Positions 1 through 12,453 of a DNA stretch of 64,000 nt are shown here, in pieces. The first letter of the stretch is position 1. The number at the start of each line of letters is the position of its first letter. The position numbers and the translations under genes are program-made. The notes below the pieces were generated by a model. It worked only from the letters and a program-made list of their open reading frames with translations, ran no database searches and was not told where the DNA came from. Origin of the DNA: Stachybotrys elegans (Eukaryota > Ascomycota > Sordariomycetes > Hypocreales > Stachybotryaceae); the NCBI GenBank assembly GCA_020746835.1, contig JAGPNK010000006.1, positions 1,364,001-1,428,000 of the forward strand. The letters run 5' to 3'.

Positions 1-1
1 C

Positions 2-397
2 GTGCAGAGCTTTGACCGCGCCTTCCTCAGCCGCATCCACGTTGCCCTGCACTACCGCAGCCTGCGCGACGAGGACCGGGAGCGCATCTGGCTCAACAAC
101 TTTGAACGCCTGGCCCGCGACTCGGCCGGTTCCATCCACGTCTCCACGGCCGCCCAGGACTTCATCTGGGCCAGCCGCGACGTCCGCTCCCTCAACTGGA
201 ACGGCCGCGAGATCCGCAACGCCATGCAGACGTCCCTGGCCCTCGCTGAGAACGAGGCCCAGGAGAACGGCTCCGACAAGATCATCATCAGCGAGAAGCA
301 CCTGCGTGCCGTTGTCCAGATGAGCAAGGCGTTCAAGGAATACATGGACGATGACAAATTTGCCGACGAGGATGACGAGGACCACGTGCAGTTCTAA
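2..397 (+). CDS. AAA family ATPase, C-terminal fragment (5' end outside window)
   Basis: The frame is open from the window edge to TAA at 395-397, giving the last ~131 residues of a larger protein. What is seen is the tail of an AAA+ module: a FDRAFLSRIH stretch with the arginine-rich region that follows sensor 1, then a helical lid with WNGREIRNA, which fits the sensor-2 GR motif, and an acidic end (DDEDHVQF). This layout is known from the large fungal AAA ATPases of unknown substrate. The Walker A and B motifs must lie upstream of the window. The gene is convergent with the ABC transporter. An AATAAA hexamer at 545-550, about 150 nt past the stop, is a plausible polyadenylation signal. The true start is not visible and the first codon here is not an initiator. 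Confidence 0.85.
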   Translation: MQSFDRAFLSRIHVALHYRSLRDEDRERIWLNNFERLARDSAGSIHVSTAAQDFIWASRDVRSLNWNGREIRNAMQTSLALAENEAQENGSDKIIISEKHLRAVVQMSKAFKEYMDDDKFADEDDEDHVQF

Positions 398-762
398 GGT
401 AGCCTGCCTGCAAGAATGCAACGAGCGGAATGGATGAATGGATGAATGGATGAATGGATGTGCTGGACATGAACCTTGATCTGCAGAGTTTTGGCTTTCT
501 CTCCTTTTCCCTGCTTCTTGCCGCTTGTAGAACATGCTGGCTCGAATAAATGATGAACTACGATAGCTATTTGCACCCTCAGTCTTGATTTATATCTAAA
601 TTGCAAGATCAAAGCAACTGAATGATGAATGAATTCTCCGATGAGATTGAAAGCAAAACTCATGTAGTTTGTGTGAAAGACTAATTGTACCTTACAACCC
701 CCGTCTTGAGCACTTCTTCGCCTCTTTTTCAAGCCTGTTTATTTAAACACCAACTTCCAAGA
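398..762. other. Convergent 3' intergenic region
   Basis: This is the 3' flank shared by the AAA ATPase (+) and the ABC transporter (-). It holds an 8-nt tandem repeat (428-460), an AATAAA on the + strand at 545-550, and a TTTATT at about 738-743, which reads AATAAA on the minus strand just past the transporter stop. No coding potential is seen. Confidence 0.7.
428..460. repeat. (GAATGGAT)n octamer tandem repeat
   Basis: Four consecutive copies of GAATGGAT lie in the 3' flank of the AAA ATPase gene. It is a simple short tandem repeat. Confidence 0.9.
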
Positions 763-3700
763 CTATGATCGTAGAATCGTCTCGATCAGCTTCTCCTTCT
801 CGCCACTATGCTCGCACATATCTCTGAAAACACCACCCTCCTTCTCCCACAGCTCTTTGGGTGTACCAAACTCAACGACAGCACCCTCGCTCAGGACGAG
901 AATGCGGTCAAAGTCAGCAATTGTGCTGAGGCGGTGCGCAATGACAATGAGCGTGCTGTCCGTGAACTCCTCGCGAATGCTGCGCTGGATGAGCGCGTCG
1001 GTAGCCATGTCGACAGCCGAGGTGGCCTCGTCAAGGACCATGATCTTGGGTCGCGAAACAACTGCACGAGCCAGGCACAGAAGCTGGCGCTGTCCCTGCG
1101 ACAGGTTGCCACCTGATTCGGATACTCCGCTGGAGAGATCGCGGAAGATATTGGTATTCTTGGGCGCAACGCTTGGGGAGGCGGTCGAAGAAGGTTCGTT
1201 AACTGGGGTTGAGGGCTCAGAGTCGACCAGGTGTACACGAGCGAGGGATTCACGCAGCTCAACATCAGATCGTTCATCAAAAGGATCCAAGTTGGAGCGA
1301 ATAGTGCCAGAGAACAGTACTGGGTCCTGCCAACATGTTAGTTACGACGCAGATCGTGGAAACATATTTCAGGGAACATACCTGAGGAATAATAGCTAGG
1401 CGGGATCGTAGACTATGGAGGTCCATCTTGGAGATGTCCTGTCCATCGATAAAAATTTTGCCTGACCGTGCCTCCAGGAAACGGAAAAGGGCTAGCGTCA
1501 ACGATGATTTGCCAGCTCCAGTACGTCCAACAACGCCGATCCTCTCGTTGTTGCGCACACTGAATGTAAGTCCTTTCAGAACGGGCGGCAGGTCGTCAGC
1601 GTACCCGATGACAAGGTCCTCGACTTCAATGGTGCCCGATGTCGGCCAAGCAGCTGGTGGTTCTTGACCTCCCTGAGACTCTGTCTCGAGCTCCATGTAT
1701 TCAATCACGCGCTCGGTGGAGTTCATGTTGAGCTCCAGCTGGGCGTACGAACGAATTCCATAGAGAACGTTGCTTGCGAAATCAAGGGCAAAGGACAGGG
1801 TGAAGCCTGCCATGGCAGCGTCGACCGAAGGGCTGAGAAGAATGACGATTCCGACGCAGGTGGTGAATACCGTACCAATAACAGACATACGGAAACCCAT
1901 CCATCGGTTGAACAGCCACATAATGACGCTCACAACATCCCAGCTATCGAGAAGCAAGTGCATGCGATCAGTGTATGCCCCTGTCTTGTGATATGCTCTG
2001 AGTGTCGACAAGCCTGACAGAGCAGCGTTGAAAAGATCAAACACAGGGGATTTGGCGGTGCTTTCGAGACGCTTCAAAGGACGGGCAGCATCCATGTACT
2101 TCTTGCCAACAACCGCGGCCACTGTAAAGAGCACAGCGCCAAGGGGAAGGATGTATGGGGATACAAGAGCTGCAGCCACACAAACGCCTAGGATGCCGAG
2201 GACATTCCATATCACCATTCCCACGGACGTGGTGAGCTGGCTATCGATGACATCAAAGTCTGCCGTAAGGCGGTTCAGGATTCGCCCAACTGGCACCGTG
2301 TCGATCCAGCGAAGTGGAGTTCGGAGTACGGCATACAAGATGTTCTCAAACATGGACCGGCTCGCTTTCAGCGACATAATGTAGTACCAGAGGAATCGCA
2401 TTGTGCCGACAACTCCGCTGAGTCCAGCAATGGCGATATAGACCCCTAGGTAGAAGCTCAGACTGTGCTTGGGGGCCGCCACCGCCATTGGTGTAAGGGC
2501 GGCGTGAGCAGGATTATTTTGAAGAGTATAGAGGTAGCTCAGAGGGTGCTCATCATGGGTGTTGACGGTAAGGGAGCTGGTCTCTCCTTGGCCAGTCCAT
2601 ATTCGCAGCCACCATCCACGTCCTGGAGAATACAGAGGTTAGTTGGCTGCACTTTTCGACGGGAAAGGGGATCAGTCTTACCCAGGTTGCATGCTTCGAA
2701 GGCAATGAAGAAGAAAGCGCAGATGATCCAGAAGAACCAGCCACCAGTCTTTTGCAGGTACACAGCGTATACGTGGCCTTTGACCATACCCTTCTCACGG
2801 GTTTCCTCCTTGATGAACTGCTTGGCGTCTTTCGTAGTAGCATTCGTTGCGGTTTCGCTCGATTCTGTGCGCTCAGCAGTGCCGGTCACCGATACCTCCT
2901 CGGAGCCGACAACAGTGGATGCCTCAGCAGCCTCGTCTTCCCGAATCTCGGCCTCGTCTTCTTGGTCGGCTTTGATGGCTTCCAGAGATCCGTCTTTGGC
3001 CAGTTCGGATACGAGGCCAGCACGAAGAACGGTGCCCTCCCCGAGCTCGACGAGGTACCGCGCCTTGGACTGCACCAGGGCAATATGGTGGGTAACCAGA
3101 ATACGCGTCCTGTTGCGGCAAATATTTCCGATGATGCATTTTTCGAAGATCTGGCGACCAACATGTGCATCGACTGCACTAAAGATATCATCCATGACCA
3201 ATATCTCAGCTCTTGAATAGATGGCCCGAGCAAGCGTGACACGCCACTTCTGCCCACCACTCAGGTTAACACCGTTGGCTCCCAGCTCTGTTCTGTCACC
3301 ATCTGGCAGAATCTGAATGTCCTTCTCCAAAGCGCATGCATCGAGAACCTTGTAGTATCTCTCCTCGATGAATGGAAGACCGAATAAGATGTTGTTGCGC
3401 AAGGAGGTGCTTTCGAGCCACGGAGTCTGGCTGACATATGCCACCGATCCAGGGAGAATCCAGTTCCCGGGGTGCGCCTCGGCGTCTCTGCGATCCACGG
3501 GAGATACGCTTGGAGGAACTCGAATTGCACCTTTCAGCAAGTCCACTTCGCCTAGGATTGCAGAGAGCAGCAAGCTCTTTCCAGTACCAGTCTTTCCTGA
3601 GATGACTGAGAGCTGACCCTTGGGAAATGAGAGGTTGAGGTTGCTGAGGATGAAGCGATCCTCGTCTGGTGTTTCCTTATCAACAGGCCAGGCAACGGAC

Positions 3701-5680
3701 GCAGCTTCAAAAGAGACCTCGGGTCCGTCTGATGTGATCTTCTTCATCTCAGGCCCCTTCAAGTACTCGTCTATTCGCTTGATAGAGACAAAGGTGTCGG
3801 CACCGCTGCTAACGAGCTCGGGAAGTGCTCCCAGGGTGATCTCCAATGACTTGAAGATGCCGATGCTCACGAAGGCAATTGATGGTGAGAGGCCACCTTG
3901 TGTGACAGCATAAGTGGCAAGCGAGGCAGCGGCAATCAAAATAGGACTGAAGACCCAGCAGGTGAAGAGCAGTGTGTCGCCAACAAATGAGCGCTTGATC
4001 ATGGCGATTTCCTTTTCACGCATGTCGAGAATGCGGCGCTCCCATTGCTTCTCGAGCGCCGAGAACTTAATCTGCCGCATTCCCAGTAGAGCTTCGTTGA
4101 CAACAGCCAGTTTGTCGTCTCGACTCTTCATCAGCTTCTGAGAAGCCCCCATGTAGTATTTGGTGGCCCAGGAATTTATTGGCAGCACGAGAGCCCATGC
4201 CAATAGACCTGCACCAGCGGGGAGCCATCCTATGAGGTTGACAAGGAAGGTTCCTGAGACAACCAACTTGACGATACCGGAGATGATCAAGGTTTGCAGA
4301 AAGGCAAAGTTAGAGATGCGCTTGGTATCGACTCCGACTAGGTTGACGATGGCTTGCTGCGACTTGAGGACACTCGCATCGTCATCAGACTCTTTCTTGT
4401 CATCGTCATCCTGTGCCTTGTCCCCACCGTCTTCGGTGTTGCTTGCTGTAGTGGTGTCCTTGGTTTGCTCGGCACCACGAACAATCTTGCGCCGCAACGA
4501 CTTTTCGAAAATGATGGCGCTGAGCTGGCCCCTGACCGGGAACGCCAACATATGAAGAGAGAACCAGTTGGTCCAGCCTTCGATCCACTGTACGTGTAAT
4601 GTCAAGTCAGCAAAGCGAAGTTGGCGGCAGCGAAAGGTATGTGCATTTGAAGTACCTGATCAATGAGGGTGCAGAATCCCAGTAGGAACACATAGGCCCA
4701 GAGTTCGGGGGTTGGGGGGTCACCCGGGCTTCGCTGCTCAAGGAACCTGATCAAACGTAACATGACGTAGTAAGGGGTGAAGGAGACAACTGCTTTGAGA
4801 GGCGCTCCGATGAACTGAATAGCGATGCGATGCCTATAAGCCCAAAGCAGCGAGCGCAGCAACGAACTCTTCAAGTTCAACTGTTGCCAGACGGCAACCA
4901 GATGGTCGGCTCTGTTGTTATGGTCCGGGTAAGGCATGTCGCCATGACCAAGATCGCCGTTCTTAGAAGCTAGATTCAACAAAGAACTTGCCCAACTCCA
5001 GGTCACCCTGCTAAGCGCGGTAGTTGAACGATGGTTGTCGACAACCTTGCCGTGGAAGAAGACATCAGGTCGTCGCGGGATGAGCAAGCAAGCGAGGAAC
5101 AGTAGCACAGCAGTGAGGGCGCCGAGGACACGAAGAATGCTGGTGCCCCAGTGACTAGCAGTGTCTTCGAGGGCTTGCACGACGGTGATGGCAGCAGTAA
5201 CGAGGGATGAAGCCGACGCCCATAGTCCAAGCTGGTAGACCTTGACACAAGAGTGATGGGCAGCAAGACATGCCGCCTGGGCGAGAAGGAAGGCCTGAGC
5301 AGACAATTAGTACATGAAGGTTCCAGAGCCAAGGAGCGAAGAAGTCTAGGAAGACCAACCCATGATGCCGTAGCCAGCCAGTTGGCAATAGTGAAGTTGG
5401 TGGATGAAGGCGAATGTATCGTGGCCAGGATAGAGGTAGGAATCGACAGAGCAAAACCGTTGATGGAAAGGATCAGGATGGCCGCCTTGGATGCCTTATT
5501 GGAAAAGGCGGCAAGGGCCTCGGGAGTGCTCTTGCCATCAATGTCCTCGTAGAAGTTGTCTTTTGGTGTCTTGTTGCGGATTTGAGAAGCAATGGCAGAG
5601 AGTCCGGGAAGGGAAGCCAGGCCTACTACAGCCAGCCCGGCCGCAGCGAGCGGCATTTGGGGCAGAATATCATGAGCCAT
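763..5680 (-). CDS. ABC transporter, ABCC (MRP/multidrug-resistance-associated) type
   Basis: A full-length exporter of about 1556 aa. Exons on the minus strand are 5680-5360, 5294-4656, 4587-2682, 2622-1382 and 1326-763; all joins keep frame. The order is an N-terminal hydrophobic region, TMD1, NBD1, TMD2, NBD2. NBD1 shows Walker A GKTGTGKS (near residue 651), signature LSGGQ (~762) and Walker B VMDD (~786). NBD2 shows Walker A GRTGAGKS (~1320), signature LSQGQ (~1444), Walker B MVLDE (~1468) and the IAHRLST H-loop. In NBD1 the catalytic Glu is replaced by Asp, the usual ABCC asymmetry in which NBD2 does most of the hydrolysis. An acidic linker follows NBD1, and a Pro/Ser-rich insert of ~25 residues lies before the NBD2 signature. 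The ATG at 5680 is chosen because the frame upstream has only a TTG. ABCC proteins export conjugates, drugs or secondary metabolites across plasma or vacuolar membranes; the substrate here is unknown. No biosynthetic genes adjoin it. Confidence 0.93.
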
Positions 5681-8600
5681 CTCAATCAATTAATGGGCTG
5701 AGTTAGGTGCCAGAATCTACTCTACGGCCTCCAGGTTTAAATTTAAGACCTTGCTTTGCCTTTGGCCCCCAATCAGCAACACCGATATCAGTACTCCGTA
5801 CAGCAACAGCCAATCCAATCATCCAGTGATGGAAGGCCAAGCAGAGCAATTGAAAAGGTAAGCGCGTCAGACCACGGCACGGAGTACCGCGGTCTTGAAA
5901 GTGAAGGTAGGAGAGACGACGAGCAAAGGGGGCGGGGAGGGTCGAGGCAAAGCATCAGCACTGAGAAGCTCCTCTGGGCAAGTTTTCTGGGTTCTCCACG
6001 CGTTTATATAACTGCGCGTCGAGACCCGGGGCGGACTTCGGACTTGAGAGATTACACATACACCTGAGAAGTCCGACTGTACAGATGCTCTAAAGTGGGT
6101 GGGCTTCCTCTCCCAACGATAGCCGGGGTGAGTCATGTAGGGAACTGGAAGTCGTCTATTCAGGGATGGGTGGATGCCCTCCCCCCCTGCCACCAAAAAG
6201 TCCCTGCTGGTCGTTGGAGATAAGATGCCTTTATTGCCGTCCCACAGCATATTACAAAGCGCCACGGCGGGTGACTCAACCGTGAATAGATAATGGATAG
6301 ATAGGCCGTAGGGTGTGCGCAAGGGATGCAATCGAGGTCGAAAAGGCTTGCCTAGGGATTGACTTGGTTAAACAGTTACTGAGCAGTGCCATTTTTCTGT
6401 ATTGCCCCGTAATGTCGCGAATTGTAGTATGAGAGAGCTTACCAATTTAGCAAGTGCGAAAAGGTCATCCATGTTGTAGTCATTGTTGGGACTGATGGAT
6501 CTACGCGTTGTCCATACTAAGTAATGCCCGAAGAGATCGATATGAGCGCGCTGCGCGACAGCATACGCACAAGTTGCAACAGTGAAGAGGTGGTGAAGTC
6601 CATGGTAAGCGGAAGCATGCGCGACATTTGTGCCATACGCTGCATCATGTCGCGCCTTGCTGCAGGCGTATCAAGCTGTTGCCTTGTCGGGAGTTAGACA
6701 TCGGGGTCGATGCTTGACTTGCAGCGCAAAACCCACTTGGATGCATGCAATGTTCACTGCCATCTCCTCCACTTGGCTAGTGCATGGTCAGATCACGGCT
6801 ACTGGTGTGACTCGGTGACGGCAGGCAATTGACGGGACTCACAGGTGTAAGTGGGAAATGACGAGTGGTGATGGTGGTGCTACCCATGTCACCATGCAAT
6901 AATGCAGAAGCTATGCCACCGGCCATCAACGTTGTTGGGTGGATAATGCGGAGCATCCTTGAAGGATAGGGATGTGAAAGGAAGAGGAAGAGGAAGAGGA
7001 CGAAGACGATGGTGATTACGGGGAGACAGTTCGAGGATGTGGGGGGAATGGCAGGTGCCGTCAGTCAAGCAGGCAAGTGCGGCCTGCGTGCATCAGGACG
7101 GCAGACACACGCCAGGCAGAGAGAAACATTCAAGAATAAAGCATCGCAGCATCACCGTGCCATGGCAATGGCAATGTTTGAGACGGAATCGTCACCCATG
7201 ATACCTGGCGACAAGGCCAAAGAGAGCCTATTATGCGGCTCGCTCGTCATGTTTGCTGCCATATTTTTCCGCACGCTGTAAAGACGTGTTTGTTTGCACA
7301 AAAACGACACGCAACCATCTAGTCCTGTACCCTCAGCAAATGACTGATACGAATCACAGGCACAGGGGTGTGTAGCACGCGCGACCAACGTGACTGATAG
7401 ACTTTGTACGAGCAGAGGGTTGAGAGTCACCGTATGGAGCCATGTATGATATCGTTGCACACCAAAACAATCAGTAGGTTGTCAAGTGCCAGAGCAGAGT
7501 GGATACCGGTCGCCGAATAATGTGAGGCTACCTAGGTACTGCGTATTGTATGTATGCACGACGAGCAGAAGGATTGCACGAACGAGGATCGGGGGACAAG
7601 GGATGATGGTCACGAACGTCCAGAATCGAATCGAATCGCGACCTGGAACCGGACCCTGCCTCGCCCCGCCGCCTCTCTCTCCTGAGTCTGACCTGCATCC
7701 ATAATAATAAAGTGCACAAGTTACAGACAGGCAGGTGTTCGGATGTATGCAGACGCCGGCGGCGGATGGGCATGGGCATGGTCGCCAGGCCGGGCCAGGG
7801 CAGAACAGGGCACGTAAAACACGCGACAGGCGGAATAGACCCTGGGCGCTGTATCAAGGTCATCAGCCGTGCCCATGGTTGTGCCCACGCTTATGTGGGA
7901 GCGGGATCGGGATCAAGGGCTCTTCAGATTTGTCACAAACAAAATATTGTGCATTATTGTTTCATGAGGCGTGCCATGAACATGCCCGCCGTACAGTCTG
8001 CTGGAACAATGTCAGAGGGCCGGCGTCAATGGAAATGGAAACGGAAATGCAGATGTAGATGTAGATAAATAGTTCTGATCGAGCAGGCACGGATAGATGG
8101 CTATGGTGACCACGGTTCTTTGTCTCCTGTTTATTATCCACCAAGATCAAGATCGCAGGTTTGTTATTTGGATCGTCAAGCCTGCTGGCCACCCGATTCG
8201 CTGCCAAGGAGCCTCCTCCTACCGACCGGCATCAGCCTCTGCAGGCCGGGGTAAATAATACGAAGAATTCGTACCCTCTCTCTCCCTTCCAGGAGGCAAT
8301 CATTGCAGGGCGGCAGCTGACGTTCCCGAAGCGCTGAAAGTCAGCCACTGGACGCGGACTCCCCCTCTAATAATACTCTACCCCTCTGTCGATTGGATCG
8401 GGCCATCAACCAACGGCCAAGTCAAAGTGCCTGAGTAAACAGCCCATTCCCTCGTTGACTGGCCGGGCCTGCTGAAGGATCTCACGTTTCTTCGGAAACA
8501 ATTGGAACCTTGAATCTCGTCAGACGACACGGCGCGACCTGCACTCCGCGCTCAAGTGGGCTGCCTCGCAAGTACCTCTGTGCACTCGCCCACCACTAGA

Positions 8601-8995
8601 ACGCCGCTACCCATACAGGCTGTGGCTTCACCAATCTTTACCTTATTATTATCTCTTCTCAAGCCGTCGACATATCCCCCATCATCCGTCCGCCCAACTA
8701 CCACAAAGGGCGAAGCAGTGTCTGCACAATACGTCCTCTTCAGCCTTTGAACTCCTCTTCATCTCAATCCCGCCTTCTCTGTTCCCTCTGCTCATATCCT
8801 AGCCAAAGAGCAACAAGACAGAGAGCCACTGTCTCGATTGCCTGTCTCGACGGATTGGCTTCTCCACAACCAGCTTCGATAGCTCTGCTAAGCTTCTGTT
8901 TGCCGAAGCTTGCAACTCGACATCTGCCCATCACTTCCCCCAGTCTACTCATGCGTCCCGTCAACCAGCCGCCCTAGCACCTGTCCATTCTCGCG
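5681..8995. other. Long divergent intergenic region (ABC transporter / CAC2)
   Basis: 3.3 kb separate two divergent genes. Only short, low-quality frames are present. A TTTATATAA element lies at about 6004-6012, some 325 bp upstream of the ABC transporter ATG. The stretch next to CAC2 (about 8450-8990) is pyrimidine-rich on the + strand, as is common for fungal promoters and 5' leaders. I see no tRNA or other RNA gene. Confidence 0.6.
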
Positions 8996-11336
8996 ATGAA
9001 GGCCACGCCTCTAATCATCAATTGGCACGACCAAAACGCCCCCATCTACTCGGCGCACTTCGAGCCTGGCGGCAAAGGTCGGCTGGCCACTGCTGGTGGT
9101 GATAACCACGTTCGACTCTGGAAGGTGGAATCCGACGGTCCTGAGCGCAAGGTCGACTATCTCTCCACCCTCTCCAAGCACAATCAGGCCGTCAATGTTG
9201 TCCGATGGGCCCCCAAAGGTATTGCTCCCTCCGGCCTGCCATCCCAGATAGCCCCGGCCACTTGCACAGCGTGCTGACATTCTCCGTCTTGGACAGGTGA
9301 GCTCCTTGCTTCGGCGGGCGACGACGGCAACGTGATCCTCTGGGTCCCCAGCGAGACGCCCTCCACAAACTTCGGTGCCGACGGTCAAGACGATAAGGAA
9401 TCATGGCGAGCAAAGCACATGTGCCGCTCCAGCGGCGCAGAGATATACGACCTGGCTTGGTCCCCCGACGCTGTCCACTTCATCATTGGCAGCATGGATA
9501 ACATAGCTCGTATTTATAATGCGCAGACTGGTCAGTCTTCACAGATGCTGCGAGTCAGCCAACCCTCCATGTTGACGCAAAATATCTAGGTTCTCTGGTT
9601 CGACAGATCGCTGAACACAGCCACTACGTCCAGGGAGTCGCATGGGATCCCCTAAACGAATACATCGCTACCCAGTCGTCCGATCGATCCGTCCACATCT
9701 ACTCCCTCAAGACCAAAGACGGCCAGTATACTCTCCATCAGGAGGAGAAACCTCCCAAGCTCGTCAGTCATGCAAAGGCCGATCTGCCCCCTCGTCGCAT
9801 CTCGTCTAGCAGCCCGGCTCCTCCAGACTTTGGCCATCGAGCTCAGCTCTCCGTCCTGGACTCGGGTGCGTCGGTCGGTTCTCCCGCTCCCTCTGCCCCA
9901 GGCACACCAACATCGGTCCCGTACGCCATGAACCCACCCACCGTCCTCAGCCACAGTCGCAGGTCGTCCTTCTCATCGCGCCGCTCCGTTTCTCCTGCGC
10001 CATCTATGCCGCTCCCTGCAGTCATGCCCATGGAGGCGTCCCCGAAACCGCACACCTCCTTGGCTCTCGGGCTGGGCTTGAGTGTCAGGAATGCGAGCCT
10101 CTATGCGAACGAGACCTTGACCTCGTTCTTCCGCAGACTCACCTTCACGCCAGATGGCAGCCTGCTTCTCACCCCATCGGGGCAGTATCAGACCCAGCAC
10201 CAGTCCGATAGAGACTCGAAGCCAACCTTTGAAATCATCAACACTGTCTACATATATACCAGGGGAGGCATCAACAAGCCGCCCGTTGCCCACCTACCGG
10301 GCCATAAGAAACCGTCAGTGGTTGTCAAGTGTTCGCCCAACTACTACACCCTGCGACAAACGGCACCTCCCACCAAGAACATAACCATCGACACATCGTC
10401 GACCGAGGAAGCGATTCCCTCCTTGCCAGATCCTGTTACCAAGCCGTCCCCTGCTTCATCCGTCATGGAGCCTCCCCCTCCCCCGACGCCCTCGTCCGGG
10501 GAGATATCGACAGCATCGAAACATCTCACCCTCGAGACGCCTACTGCACCTGGACCGAAGCCGGCATTTGTTCTGCCATATCGTGTGGTTTATGCTGTGG
10601 CTACACAGGATACTGTTCTGATCTACGACACTCAGCAGAAGAGCCCCATCTGCGTAGTGAGCAATCTGCATTGTGCCACTTTTACAGACTTGGCTTGGTA
10701 CGTTGCCGGGATCTCCTCATTCTTTGCACAGAACTAACAAAATGATGTAGGTCAAGTGATGGACTCACGCTCGTGATTTCGTCCTCTGATGGTTTCTGCT
10801 CGACGTTATCTTTCGCCCACGGCGAACTAGGTGATATATATAGGGGAGATGTCGGTCCGCCAAAGGCACAGCCAGCGCCTGCGACCACCTCATCAACCCA
10901 GAATACCCCTACACCAACACCTACTACCAGCTTCGCCCCGCCATCTCCCTTTCCAGGCGGAAGCCACCATCAGCACCGAAACTCGGCCAGTTCAATCACG
11001 GCTGGGTCGCCCCCAGCCTCTACACCTTTTGCCTCTCAACGGCCTTCGTCGCCCACGAGGTCCAACTCGACGTCATCTGTTGCGACGCAATCTTCGTCTG
11101 CGCATCCAGGTGTTGTGACCAATCCGCCGCTCATCTCAGGCAGCGTCCCGTCGATTGCTGCTACGAATTCCGGCAAGGTCACAGGTGTTCCTTTGACCAC
11201 CCCACCAGAGACGCCTAGGAGCACGACTGGCGGTGCTGGCACAAAGAGAGATGCCAGCGACGGCGATAAGGAAGAAAGCAAGGAGCCGAAAAAGCGTCGG
11301 ATAGCCCCAACTCTCGTATCGAGCGAATCAAAATAA
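8996..11336 (+). CDS. cac2: Chromatin assembly factor 1 subunit B (CAF-1 p60, Cac2), WD40 protein
   Basis: The CAF-1 middle subunit, which deposits H3-H4 on newly replicated DNA together with the p150 and p48 subunits. Exons are 8996-9218, 9297-9530, 9590-10697 and 10751-11336, giving 716 aa. WD40 blades are visible from the first residues (TAGGDNHVRLWKV, SAGDDGNVILWVP, DNIARIYNAQTG, SDRSVHIYSL) and late blades around residues 490-550. Between them is a Ser/Pro-rich loop, and the C-terminal ~170 residues are low-complexity Ser/Thr/Pro ending in the basic EPKKRRIAP, a likely nuclear localisation signal. The N-terminus with an early IINWHD and an immediate WD repeat is typical of p60/Cac2 and close to HIRA-type repeats. 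The ATG at 8996 opens directly into the first blade, so the start is well supported. Confidence 0.92.
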
Positions 11337-12453
11337 GGGTGTTTGTTATCGATGCTGAATAGGGGCTGCCTGTCTCGGGCGCAGAGGTCCTTTGTGGACA
11401 ATGTACGTACTGAAAGCAAACAAGGGAAGGTGTCCAAGGATGTTTGGCACACAAGCACGAGGGGCGTTATGGATTTCGGTACACAGATCAGTATCTGACT
11501 GAGGAGCGTGGGATTCATGTCTTGCAGACTAAATGAGGTTTATTGTTCCTGGGCTTGCTGAGCCTTCAGTTGTTACATGGGCGCTTGAGGTATTGCAATC
11601 AGACACTTTTTGCCATGGAAACGAGCGATGGTTCTTGATGACCATGCTGGACAAGACAACCTATTATGTACTTGCAGGCACAGGCATAACTCAAAGCTCC
11701 CTCCTGCGTAGGTTGCCAGGGTAGGTTTCTCCTGTCTTTGCTTACGGAGTATGTATGCCTGAAATTGTGGTAGGTGGTAGGAGGTGCACGCGAGTCGCTC
11801 CAACAGGTACCTACCACTGCAAGAGCTCCATACCCCGCGATTCGCCAGAGGCTAGGATCGTGGGCGAAACCGGCGACCAGACGACTTTCATGCCATGCAT
11901 TGTGGGCAACCCGTACCCTAGGGGGCCAATCCGAAAGATGCAGGCAGCAAACATGATGTGTCGACTGGTCCCGGGCGCTGCGAGCCTTGGGCGAGACCGA
12001 GACGCGCTGAACAGCGCGTGTTTCGTCTTCCAGCTTCTGAGCGATTCCATGCGCGTGCTCAGGGCGTGTGTCTGTGTTACAGCCGCAGGGGGGGCTTTAG
12101 CTTGGGGCTCCAGAAAAAAACCCACACGCCCGTCACCCTAGTACAGGTGGTAGCTCTACCACGACTTCTCCTCCACTTCCAGGTCCCGTAAAGCAAAAAC
12201 ACCACGATCCCTTTCTCGAGATCCCTCTCCAGCATCCATCTGTAACATCAGCCTACATCCCTCGTTCTACCTCCTCCTGCATCACCTGCACATCGCCACC
12301 TCGTCTCCATCTCCCTGCCCAGGCCGCCGACTTCGCCTGTACCACAGACACCTCTCGTGCTTCCATCTTCCTTTGACGAAGCCCAGGAAGCCGATCCTCA
12401 CCTTGAGTTCCCTGCATTACACACGTTCTGCACCACCACCACTTCTCTTCGAC
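11337..12453. other. Intergenic region, CAC2 3' flank and YAG7-like promoter
   Basis: About 1.1 kb between two genes on the + strand. Open frames of up to 128 codons occur but lack family resemblance and are out of context. The last 250 bp are C/T-rich, consistent with promoter or 5' leader. An in-frame upstream ATG for the next gene lies at 12373. Confidence 0.6.

Noticed and set aside
6004..6012. TTTATATAA read as a TATA box for an unannotated gene
   Set aside because: No coding frame follows within a reasonable distance on the + strand. It can only be offered as part of the ABC transporter promoter.
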